Notes under the pieces: generated by a model
Told to the model about the DNA's origin: nothing
Databases searched by the model: none
What the model saw: only the letters and a program-made list of their open reading frames with translations
In this document: piece after piece, positions 5,824 through 11,891 of the stretch
Layout of the letters: every line of letters starts with the position of its first letter
Position numbering within the stretch: the stretch's first letter is position 1
Position numbers and translations under genes: made by a program
Source: Caviibacter sp963550915
GTDB lineage: Bacteria > Fusobacteriota > Fusobacteriia > Fusobacteriales > Leptotrichiaceae
Reading direction: 5' to 3'
Length of the DNA: 13,519 nucleotides
NCBI GenBank assembly: GCA_963550915.1
Contig: CAUVEB010000010.1
Coordinates: 1-13,519, forward strand

Positions 5824-6207
5824 GTGATTAAGTCAAAAATAAAGTCTGTACCAAATAAATTACATGTTAAAACTGGAGATACAGTTGTTGTAATATCAGG
5901 TAGATCAAATAAAGAATTAAGAAGTGAAAAATCTGGTCAAACTGGAGATAAAGGTAAAATTGGAAAAGTTTTAAAAGTATTTCCTAAGACTGGGAAAATA
6001 ATAGTTGAAGGTGTTAACATCAAGAAAAAACACGTAAAACCTACTCAAGCAAACACACAAGGTGAGATTGTTGAAAGAGAAATGCCAATTTTCTCATCAA
6101 AAGTTATGTTATGGGATGCAGATTCAAAGAAGCCAACTAGAATAAAACACGAAATAAAAGATGGTAAAAAAATAAGAGTATCAGTAGTATCTGGTAAAGA
6201 AATATAA
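5824..6207 (+). CDS. rplX: 50S ribosomal protein L24, with KOW-loop insertion
   Basis: A 127-residue L24, longer than the usual 100-110. It has LHVKTGDTVVVISG (13-26), DKGKIGKVLKVFPKTGKIIV (42-61), EGVNIKKKHVKPTQ (62-75) and the C-terminal SSKVMLWDADSKKPTR (91-106). The KOW motif is normally continuous from VISG into KDKGK, but here about 15 residues (27-41: RSNKELRSEKSGQTG) separate the two parts. The insertion is in frame and charged, so the protein should be intact. L24 is an assembly initiator for the large subunit and sits at the exit-tunnel rim. The start is GTG at 5824 with AAGGAGG at 5809-5815. Confidence 0.95.
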   Translation: MIKSKIKSVPNKLHVKTGDTVVVISGRSNKELRSEKSGQTGDKGKIGKVLKVFPKTGKIIVEGVNIKKKHVKPTQANTQGEIVEREMPIFSSKVMLWDADSKKPTRIKHEIKDGKKIRVSVVSGKEI

Positions 6208-6223
6208 GAGAGGAGGATACTAA

Positions 6224-6778
6224 GTGGCAGAAAAATATATTCCAAGATTACAAAAGAAATATAAAGAAGAAATAATAGAAAATCTTATGAAAGAACTTAA
6301 AATAACTAATATTATGCAAGTTCCTAAGATTGAAAAAATAGTAGTAAATATGGGAATTGGAGAAGCTGTAAATAATTCTAAATTAATTGAAACAGCATTA
6401 AAAGAATTAGGACAAATAACAGGACAAAAACCAGTTCCAAGAGCAGCTAGAAAATCAGAAGCTGGATTTAAATTAAGAGAAGGTCAAAAAATTGGAGTTA
6501 GCGTTACTTTAAGAAAAGAAAGAATGTACGAATTTTTAGACAGACTTGTAAGTATAGCTTTACCAAGAGTTAGAGATTTTGAAGGTGTTTCATCAAAAGC
6601 TTTTGACGGACGTGGAAATTATACTTTAGGAATAAAAGAACAAATAGTATTCCCTGAAATTGAAATTGATAAGGTTGATAAAGTTTTAGGTTTAGGAGTA
6701 ACTATTGTAACATCAGCTAAAACTGATGAAGAAGGAAGAGCATTATTAAGAGCATTTGGAATGCCATTTGCAAAATAA
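6224..6778 (+). CDS. rplE: 50S ribosomal protein L5
   Basis: A 184-residue L5 (family about 180). Conserved parts include PKIEKIVVNMGIGEAV (34-49), ELGQITGQKPVPRAARKS (66-83), FKLREGQKIGVSVTLR (87-102), FLDRLVSIALPRVRDFEGVS (109-128) and the C-terminal SAKTDEEGRALLRAFGMPF. L5 binds 5S rRNA with L18 in the central protuberance. The start is GTG at 6224, behind GAGAGGAGG (6208-6216). It ends 17 nt before rpsN. Confidence 0.97.
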   Translation: MAEKYIPRLQKKYKEEIIENLMKELKITNIMQVPKIEKIVVNMGIGEAVNNSKLIETALKELGQITGQKPVPRAARKSEAGFKLREGQKIGVSVTLRKERMYEFLDRLVSIALPRVRDFEGVSSKAFDGRGNYTLGIKEQIVFPEIEIDKVDKVLGLGVTIVTSAKTDEEGRALLRAFGMPFAK

Positions 6779-6795
6779 TAGGAGGTGCAAAATAG

Positions 6796-7083
6796 ATGGC
6801 TAAGGTAGCTATGGTTCAAAGAAACTTAAAAAGAGAAAGAATAATAGATAAATATGCTGCAAAAAGAGCAGAATTAAAAGCTCGTGCTAAAAAAGGTGAT
6901 AGAGAAGCAATCTTAGAATTACAAAAATTACCTAGAAACGCATCACCAACTAGACATAGAAATAGATGCCAAGTTAACGGTAGACCAAGAGGGTATATGA
7001 GAGAATTTGGAATATCAAGAGTTATGTTCAGACAATTAGCTGGTGAAGGAGCAATACCTGGAGTTACTAAATCAAGTTGGTAA
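6796..7083 (+). CDS. rpsN: 30S ribosomal protein S14, zinc-free (long) type
   Basis: A 95-residue S14. It starts MAKVAMVQRNLKRERIIDKY and has the long middle region (RAELKARAKKGDREAILELQ) and the diagnostic LPRNASPTRHRNRCQVNGRP followed by RGYMREFGISRVMFRQLA and the terminal KSSW. It has a single cysteine (in RNRCQ) and no pair of CxxC motifs, so it is the long zinc-independent form, not the 61-residue zinc form common in Gram-positive bacteria. It works in the head of the 30S subunit. The ATG at 6796 has AGGAGGTG at 6780-6787. Confidence 0.96.
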   Translation: MAKVAMVQRNLKRERIIDKYAAKRAELKARAKKGDREAILELQKLPRNASPTRHRNRCQVNGRPRGYMREFGISRVMFRQLAGEGAIPGVTKSSW

Positions 7084-7102
7084 TATTTGAGAGGAGGACA
7101 AA

Positions 7103-7498
7103 ATGAATTTAACAGATCCTATTGCAGATATGCTTACAAGAATAAGAAATGCAAATGCAGCTAAACATAGTACAGTTGCAGTACCATTTTCAAATATAAA
7201 AGAAAGCATTGCAAACATATTAAAAAATGAAGGATATATAGTAGATTACGAAATAAAAGAAGAAGGGGCTAAAAAAGATATAGTTGTTTCTATTAAATAT
7301 GTTGATGGCGAAGCAGTTATCAAAGGTTTAAAGAGAATATCAAAGCCTGGAAGAAGAGTATATAGTTCAGTTGAAAACTTACCAAAAGTATTAGGTGGAT
7401 TAGGAATAGCAATTGTTTCAACACCTAAAGGAGTTTTAACAGACAAAGAATGCAGAAAGCACAGTGTTGGTGGAGAAGTTCTTTGCTACGCATGGTAA
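7103..7498 (+). CDS. rpsH: 30S ribosomal protein S8
   Basis: A 131-residue S8 of normal length. It starts MNLTDPIADMLTRIRNANAA and has VPFSNIKESIANILKNEGYI (27-46), ISKPGRRVYSSVENLPKVLG and the C-terminal GIAIVSTPKGVLTDKECRKH, then SVGGEVLCYAW. S8 binds helix 21 of 16S rRNA; in E. coli it represses the spc operon by binding the rplE region of its mRNA. Whether this happens here cannot be seen by eye. The ATG at 7103 follows GAGAGGAGG (7089-7097). Confidence 0.97.
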   Translation: MNLTDPIADMLTRIRNANAAKHSTVAVPFSNIKESIANILKNEGYIVDYEIKEEGAKKDIVVSIKYVDGEAVIKGLKRISKPGRRVYSSVENLPKVLGGLGIAIVSTPKGVLTDKECRKHSVGGEVLCYAW

Positions 7499-7529
7499 TC
7501 ACTGTGGAAATTAACGCTTAGGAGGAAAA

Positions 7530-8063
7530 ATGTCAAGAGTTGGAAAAAAAGTTATATCAATACCTGCTGGTGTTGAAATAACAAAAGAAGGAAATGTATA
7601 TACAGTAAAAGGACCTAAAGGGACTTTAACTAGAGAATTTTCTGATTTAATTAGCATAAATATTAACGGAAATGAAATAACTTGTGAAAGACCAGATGAT
7701 TTACCATTTACAAGATCATTACACGGTACAACAAGAGCAAACTTAAACAATATGATAGTTGGAGTAAGCACTGGATTTTCTAAAAAGTTAGAATTAGTAG
7801 GGGTTGGATATAGAGTACAAGCAAATGGTAAAGGACTTACTTTAGCATTAGGATATTCTCATCCAGTTGAAATAGAAGCTATTGAAGGAATAAATTTTGT
7901 TGTTGAGGGAAATACTAAAATAACAGTATCTGGAATAGATAGACAATTAGTTGGACAAATTGCAGCTAATATAAGAGCAAAAAGACCTCCTGAACCTTAT
8001 AAAGGAAAAGGTGTTAAGTATGCTGATGAAACAATTATAAGAAAAGAAGGTAAGAAAGGATAG
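7530..8063 (+). CDS. rplF: 50S ribosomal protein L6
   Basis: A 177-residue L6. It has the two repeated RNA-binding domains: the N-terminal half starts MSRVGKKVISIPAGVEITKE and includes VKGPKGTLTREFS, and the second half includes LELVGVGYRVQANGKGLTLA and LGYSHPVEIEA, followed by the signature VSGIDRQLVGQIAANIRAKR (about 133-152) and PPEPYKGKGVKY. L6 sits at the base of the stalk near the sarcin-ricin loop. The ATG at 7530 has AGGAGG at 7520-7525. Its TAG stop overlaps the rplR Shine-Dalgarno sequence, a tight junction. Confidence 0.97.
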   Translation: MSRVGKKVISIPAGVEITKEGNVYTVKGPKGTLTREFSDLISININGNEITCERPDDLPFTRSLHGTTRANLNNMIVGVSTGFSKKLELVGVGYRVQANGKGLTLALGYSHPVEIEAIEGINFVVEGNTKITVSGIDRQLVGQIAANIRAKRPPEPYKGKGVKYADETIIRKEGKKG

Positions 8064-8075
8064 GAGGTAGTTTAA

Positions 8076-8438
8076 ATGTACAAAAGAATAGATAGAAATA
8101 GTTTAAGAGTAAAAAAACATGCTAGAATTAGAAACAAAGTAAACGGAACTGCTGAAAGACCTAGACTTTCTGTTTACAGAAGTTTAAATAATATTTTTGC
8201 TCAAATAATAGATGATGTTAATGGAGTTACTTTGGTATCTGCATCAACAATAGAAAAAAATGGAAAAGTTGAATTAGGAGCAAATATAGAAGCTGCTAAA
8301 ATTATTGGTGAAAGAATCGCTAAAAAAGCGTTAGAAAAAGGAATAGAAACTGTTGTATTTGATAGAAGTGGATATATTTACACAGGAAGAATAAAAGCTT
8401 TAGCTGACGCTGCAAGAGAAGCAGGGTTAAAATTCTAA
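8076..8438 (+). CDS. rplR: 50S ribosomal protein L18
   Basis: A 120-residue L18, the family's normal length. It shows HARIRNKVNGTAERPRLSVY (15-34), RSLNNIFAQIIDDVNGVTLV, and the C-terminal VVFDRSGYIYTGRIKALADA (93-112) followed by AREAGLKF. L18 brings 5S rRNA to the large subunit together with L5. The ATG at 8076 follows AGGAGGT (8062-8068). It lies 18 nt ahead of rpsE. Confidence 0.97.
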   Translation: MYKRIDRNSLRVKKHARIRNKVNGTAERPRLSVYRSLNNIFAQIIDDVNGVTLVSASTIEKNGKVELGANIEAAKIIGERIAKKALEKGIETVVFDRSGYIYTGRIKALADAAREAGLKF

Positions 8439-8456
8439 GGATAAGGAGGATTTATT

Positions 8457-8954
8457 TTGGCTAAGGAAGTTAAGACTAATGAATACAAAGAAAGTCTTTT
8501 AAGAATAAGTAGAGTTTCTAAAACAGTTAAAGGGGGAAGAAGAATTTCATTCTCAGTACTTGCTGCAGTAGGAGACGGACAAGGGAAAGTTGGTATAGGA
8601 TTAGGTAAAGCTAATGGTGTACCAGACGCAATAAAAAAAGCAATAGCAACAGCTAAAAAGAATATGATACATGTTTCATTAAAAGGTGGAACTATACCAC
8701 ACGAACAAATTGGTAAATTTAATTCAACATCTGTGTTATTAAAACCAGCAACAGAAGGTACTGGAGTTATCGCAGGGTCTGCAACAAGAGAACTTCTTGA
8801 ATTAGTAGGTATAACAGATGTACTAACAAAAATCAGAGGATCAAGAAATAAAGATAATATAGCTCGTGCAACATTAGACGGATTATCAAAAATAAGATCA
8901 ATTGATGAAATTGCTAGACTTAGAGGAAAAACAATAGATGAAATAATTAGATAG
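8457..8954 (+). CDS. rpsE: 30S ribosomal protein S5
   Basis: A 165-residue S5. The N-terminal double-stranded RNA-binding domain includes RISRVSKTVKGGRRISFSVL (16-35), AAVGDGQGKVGIGLGKANGV (36-55) and PDAIKKA; then come SLKGGTIPHEQIGKF and the C-terminal domain with LLKPATEGTGVIAGSATREL and RNKDNIARATLDGL. S5 affects decoding accuracy and lies at the mRNA entry with S3 and S4. The start is TTG at 8457, 6 nt after AAGGAGGA (8443-8450); no better ATG exists upstream, and the protein then begins MAKEVKTNEYKESLLRI. Confidence 0.96.
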   Translation: MAKEVKTNEYKESLLRISRVSKTVKGGRRISFSVLAAVGDGQGKVGIGLGKANGVPDAIKKAIATAKKNMIHVSLKGGTIPHEQIGKFNSTSVLLKPATEGTGVIAGSATRELLELVGITDVLTKIRGSRNKDNIARATLDGLSKIRSIDEIARLRGKTIDEIIR

Positions 8955-8971
8955 GCTAGGAGGAAAAATTA

Positions 8972-9151
8972 ATGTCTAAAGTAAGAATAACACTTGTAAA
9001 AGGAATTAATGGAAGAAAGCCTAATCATATAACAACTGTAAAATCACTAGGATTAAAGAAAATTAATAGTAGTGTAGAACATAATTTAACAGACGATATA
9101 AAAGGGAAAATAAAATTAGTTTCTTATTTACTTAAAGTAGAGGAGGTTTAA
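8972..9151 (+). CDS. rpmD: 50S ribosomal protein L30
   Basis: A 59-residue protein between rpsE and rplO, where rpmD belongs. It begins MSKVRITLVKGINGRKPNHI and continues TTVKSLGLKKINSSVEHN, matching the L30 pattern in which KITLVKS is followed by HxxTVxxLGLKK and a conserved V-H-N. It ends VSYLLKVEEV. Family length is 55-61, so it is complete. The ATG follows AGGAGG (8958-8963). The codons for the last residues form AGAGGAGG (9140-9146), the ribosome binding site of rplO, so the two are closely linked. L30 contacts 23S and 5S rRNA in the large subunit. Confidence 0.95.
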   Translation: MSKVRITLVKGINGRKPNHITTVKSLGLKKINSSVEHNLTDDIKGKIKLVSYLLKVEEV

Positions 9152-9157
9152 TATCAA

Positions 9158-9700
9158 ATGAATATTAACGAATTAAGACCTGCCGAAGGATCAAAAAAAG
9201 TTAAAAAGAGAATAGGAAGAGGACACGGTACTGGTTGGGGTAAAACAGCTGGTAAAGGTCACAATGGTCAAAAACAAAGAGCAGGAGCTTCAATTTCAGC
9301 TGGATTTGAAGGTGGACAAATGCCACTTATTAGAAGAATTCCTAAAAGAGGATTCTCAAATTCTGCTTTCAAAAAAGATATGATAGTTTTAAACCTTAGA
9401 GATATAGTTGATAAATTTGAAAATGGAGAAACAGTAACTCTTGAAACATTAGTTGAAAGAGGAGTACTAAAAAATCCAAGATTCATTGTTAAATATACAG
9501 AAGATGGTTTAAGAGATAGAGAATACACAAGTCTTTTAAAAATAATTGGAGATTATGAAGTAGACAAGGCATTAAACTTTGTTGTTGAAAAAATGTCAGC
9601 TACAGCTCAAGCAAATATTGAAAAAGCTGGTGGAAAAGTAGAAATTAAAGCTATTAAATCATATGCTAACATAGCATCAAATAATAAAAAAGAAGACTAG
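9158..9700 (+). CDS. rplO: 50S ribosomal protein L15, extended
   Basis: A 180-residue L15, about 30 residues longer than the usual 145-150. The N-terminal part is canonical: MNINELRPAEGSKKVKKRIG, RGHGTGWGKTAGKGHNGQKQ (21-40), FEGGQMPLIRRIPKRGF (50-66). The C-terminal domain has LVERGVLKNPRF, then about 20 extra residues (roughly 107-126, YTEDGLRDREYTSL region), then the expected KIIGDYEVDKALNFVVEKMS and ATAQANIEKAGGKVEI. A further tail of about 17 residues ends NNKKED. The frame is continuous, so these are real extensions. L15 is an assembly protein deep in the large subunit. The start is ATG 9158, 11 nt after the Shine-Dalgarno sequence. Confidence 0.95.
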   Translation: MNINELRPAEGSKKVKKRIGRGHGTGWGKTAGKGHNGQKQRAGASISAGFEGGQMPLIRRIPKRGFSNSAFKKDMIVLNLRDIVDKFENGETVTLETLVERGVLKNPRFIVKYTEDGLRDREYTSLLKIIGDYEVDKALNFVVEKMSATAQANIEKAGGKVEIKAIKSYANIASNNKKED

Positions 9701-9704
9701 GAAT

Positions 9705-9730
9705 AAGTAAGTTTTTTGCTTACTTTTTCT
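9705..9730 (+). terminator. Terminator-like hairpin (attenuator) between rplO and secY
   Basis: AAGTAAG (9705-9711) pairs perfectly with CTTACTT (9719-9725) around a TTTTTTG loop. A T-run (TTTTT, 9724-9728) follows, then CT. The stem is only 7 bp with two G-C pairs, so it is probably a weak intrinsic terminator that lets some transcription continue into secY, which starts 18 nt later. This would lower SecY relative to ribosomal proteins. The hairpin is seen; partial termination is inferred. Confidence 0.55.
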
Positions 9731-9748
9731 ATATAAGGAGTGATTAGT

Positions 9749-11059
9749 TTGACGTTATCTGAAGCAATTATGAATAGATTAAATTCTATTATAAAAGTTA
9801 GAGAACTAAGAAGAAGAGTTATATTCACTCTTGTAATGTTTATGATTGCCAGAATTGGTATACATATAACTGTACCTGGAATTAATATGGCACTTTTCAA
9901 ACAATTTACTAATAATCCATTGGCTCAATTTTTAGACTTATTTTCAGGTGGAGCAATACAAAGAGCATCAATATTTTCTCTTGGTATAGCACCATACATT
10001 AACGCTTCAATCGTGTTTCAATTATTAGGAGTTCTATATCCTAAAATAGAAGAAATGCAAAGAGAAGGTGGAAAACAAAGAGAAAAAGTAACACAATGGA
10101 CTAGATACCTTGCAATTATAATTGCATTAGGTCAATCAATATTTAGTGTAATTTTATTACAATCTCAAAGAATAGTATTAGAACCTGGTATTACATTTGC
10201 TATTACAACAGTAGCACTTATGACAGGTGGATCTGCTTTTCTTATGTGGTTATCTGAAAGAATTTCTATAAAAGGAATTGGAAACGGTACATCAATGCTT
10301 ATCTTCTTAAACATTGTTGCAAACTTACCACAAGTTTCTTACCGTTTATATAAGAGCCTACATACATCAACAAAAGGACAGATCTTACTTACAAGTTCAA
10401 TAATACTATTTGTAGGACTAATATTGATATTAGTTATAATACAATTAGGTGAAAGAAGAATACCTATACAATATGTTGGTAAGACAAGTAGAGGTTTTGG
10501 TCAAAATCAAAGTTCAGTTGGTAAAAAGACATATTTACCTATAAAAATAAGTACAGCAGGAGTTATGCCTATAATTTTTGCATCAATGCTTATGGTAATA
10601 CCAACTTCAATTATAACTTTAATCAAAGACCCTGCAAAACAAGCATATTGGAATAAATTATTAGGACAAACAGGATGGGTATATCTATTGTTAACAGTAT
10701 TATTAATAATAGCATTTTCATTCTTTTATACAGCAATTGTATTTGATCCTGATAAGATTGCAGAAAGCTTAAAACAAAGTGGAGGAACATTACCTTTAAA
10801 AAGAGCGGGTAAAGAAACAGCTGATTATTTAGAAAACGTTGTTACTCTTATAACATACGGAACAGCAGTATTTTTATCTATACTTGGTATATTACCTAAC
10901 TTATGGTTTGGATATGTACTTAGTTTACCTGTTATGCTTGGAGGTACAAGTTTAATCATCTTAGTTGGAGTAGCAGTTGATTTAATTCAACAAATTGATT
11001 CACATTTAGCTGTGAAGAAATATAAGAGCTTTATAACTGGACGTAGAACTAGAAGTTAA
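9749..11059 (+). CDS. secY: Protein translocase subunit SecY
   Basis: A 436-residue SecY, the channel of the Sec system for export and membrane insertion. The protein is hydrophobic with the ten-helix layout: helix 1 at about 24-43 (VIFTLVMFMIARIG), the plug region LDLFSGGAIQRASIFSLGIA (62-81), IAPYINASIVFQLL (80-93), helix 7 around 267-289 (ISTAGVMPIIFAS), and the cytoplasmic loop with FDPDKIAESLKQSGG (332-346). Start: a GTG at 9740 overlaps AAGGAG (9735-9740), so the TTG at 9749, 8 nt after it, is preferred; ATG 9770 is a later alternative. The loop before helix 7 (about 244-263) looks slightly longer than usual. It is the last gene of the cluster, followed by a terminator. Confidence 0.95.
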   Translation: MTLSEAIMNRLNSIIKVRELRRRVIFTLVMFMIARIGIHITVPGINMALFKQFTNNPLAQFLDLFSGGAIQRASIFSLGIAPYINASIVFQLLGVLYPKIEEMQREGGKQREKVTQWTRYLAIIIALGQSIFSVILLQSQRIVLEPGITFAITTVALMTGGSAFLMWLSERISIKGIGNGTSMLIFLNIVANLPQVSYRLYKSLHTSTKGQILLTSSIILFVGLILILVIIQLGERRIPIQYVGKTSRGFGQNQSSVGKKTYLPIKISTAGVMPIIFASMLMVIPTSIITLIKDPAKQAYWNKLLGQTGWVYLLLTVLLIIAFSFFYTAIVFDPDKIAESLKQSGGTLPLKRAGKETADYLENVVTLITYGTAVFLSILGILPNLWFGYVLSLPVMLGGTSLIILVGVAVDLIQQIDSHLAVKKYKSFITGRRTRS

Positions 11060-11064
11060 TAGAT

Positions 11065-11094
11065 AGTTGCAGACAATGAGTTTGCAACTTTTTT
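11065..11094 (+). terminator. Intrinsic terminator after secY (repeat copy 1)
   Basis: AGTTGCAGAC (11065-11074) pairs with GTTTGCAACT (11080-11089) over 10 bp, one G-U, around AATGA. Six T's follow (11089-11094). It starts 5 nt after the secY stop and ends the ribosomal operon. The same 32 nt occur again at 11778-11809. Confidence 0.9.
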
Positions 11095-11096
11095 AT
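11065..11096 (+). repeat. 32-nt direct repeat, copy 1 (terminator)
   Basis: The 32 nt from AGTTGCAGAC to CTTTTTTAT are identical to 11778-11809, including the loop. The two copies lie 713 bp apart and bracket the Fic-like gene. The unit is itself a terminator. Confidence 0.95.
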
Positions 11097-11117
11097 ACTA
11101 ATAAAAATAAATAATAG

Positions 11118-11123
11118 TATAAT
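11118..11123 (+). promoter_or_regulatory. Probable -10 box for the Fic-like gene
   Basis: TATAAT is an exact -10 match located 37 nt before the start codon and just after the secY terminator. The sequence 17 nt upstream (ATACTA) is a poor -35, so the promoter may be weak. TATGAAAGG (11139-11147) supplies the ribosome binding site. Confidence 0.45.
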
Positions 11124-11159
11124 ATTTATATAGAGTTTTATGAAAGGAATGTATCAAAA

Positions 11160-11759
11160 ATGAAAGATAAGTATAATCTTAGTAGAGAACAAAATGTATT
11201 TCTTGCTAAAAAAGTGTTAGCTTCATCTATTTATAATGCTACAAAGCTAGAAGGATTAAATACGACATATTTTCAAACAGAAAAAATAATAAATGGTTTC
11301 AATGATAGCAATGTATCACTTGATGATTTAAGAGTAATTTTAAATTTAAAGTCAGCATGGAAATATATACTTAATAATTTAGATAAAGCCATAGATTTAG
11401 ATTTTATATGTAGTGTCAATAAAAGAGTTTCTACCAATGAAAATGATGAAAAACCTATTATCGAAGAAATAGAAAATAAATTATCTGAGATAAATAAAAT
11501 AGAGAATATTACAGAAAGAGCATTAACTTATTACTTATGGGCAATAAAAAGTCAACTATTTTGGGACGGGAATAAAAGAACAAGCAACTTGGTAGCTAAC
11601 GCAATATTAATATCAAATGGTAAGGGTATATTAAACATAGAAGAAAAAGATTTAGAAGAATATGGTATTAAATTATCTGAATATTATTTGAGTGATGATA
11701 ATAAGGAAATGTTACATTTCTTGTATAATAAAGCTATAGAAGGACTTGAAATATATTAG
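11160..11759 (+). CDS. Fic/Doc-fold protein with degenerate active site
   Basis: A 199-residue protein with a Fic-like core. Residues 130-143 read KSQLFWDGNKRTSN, matching the Fic/Doc motif HxFxDGNKRT except that the catalytic histidine is Gln132. Fic enzymes usually transfer AMP or another nucleotide phosphate to a target hydroxyl, so this one may be inactive or use other chemistry. Near the N-terminus, ATKLEGLNTT (27-36) resembles the inhibitory-helix pattern SxxIEGNT, with Glu31-Gly32 kept. It could be a regulatory protein, a toxin remnant, or a member of a His-less subfamily. It is a single gene with its own -10 box and terminator, lies between two identical terminators, and has no obvious antitoxin beside it. 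The ATG at 11160 has AAAGGA 11 nt upstream. The Fic fold is fairly secure; function is unknown. Confidence 0.8.
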   Translation: MKDKYNLSREQNVFLAKKVLASSIYNATKLEGLNTTYFQTEKIINGFNDSNVSLDDLRVILNLKSAWKYILNNLDKAIDLDFICSVNKRVSTNENDEKPIIEEIENKLSEINKIENITERALTYYLWAIKSQLFWDGNKRTSNLVANAILISNGKGILNIEEKDLEEYGIKLSEYYLSDDNKEMLHFLYNKAIEGLEIY

Positions 11760-11773
11760 GGTGATAATTATAG

Positions 11774-11807
11774 AAAAAGTTGCAGACAATGAGTTTGCAA
11801 CTTTTTT
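11774..11807 (+). terminator. Intrinsic terminator after the Fic-like gene (repeat copy 2)
   Basis: The same hairpin as after secY: AGTTGCAGAC (11778-11787), loop AATGA, GTTTGCAACT (11793-11802), T-run to 11807. Here four extra A's (11774-11777) can pair with the T-run, extending the stem and making it potentially bidirectional. It ends the Fic transcript and insulates pdxS. Confidence 0.9.
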
Positions 11808-11809
11808 AT
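11778..11809 (+). repeat. 32-nt direct repeat, copy 2 (terminator)
   Basis: Identical to 11065-11096. Sequence on either side differs between copies, although both are followed by TATAAT, TATGAAAGG and AAAAATGAA in the same order. Confidence 0.95.
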
Positions 11810-11821
11810 TTATTTAGTTAA

Positions 11822-11857
11822 TTTAATCTAGGAATAAAAAACAATATAATGTATAAT
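11822..11857 (+). promoter_or_regulatory. Probable promoter for pdxST
   Basis: Two TATAAT boxes occur in tandem (11845-11850 and 11852-11857). TTTAAT (11822-11827) lies 17 nt before the first and is a weak -35. The boxes are 34-42 nt before the pdxS ATG and follow a terminator, so a promoter is needed here. No operator for a known PLP regulator was recognised. Confidence 0.55.
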
Positions 11858-11891
11858 AAAAATATATTGGTATATGAAAGGCTAGATAAAA

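Noticed and set aside
9740..9748. GTG start for secY
   Set aside because: The GTG overlaps the last base of the AAGGAG site; TTG 9749 has correct spacing.
11160..11759. Toxin-antitoxin pair
   Set aside because: The protein resembles Fic/Doc, but no small partner gene lies within reach on either side and the catalytic His is missing, so a toxin-antitoxin module is not supported.
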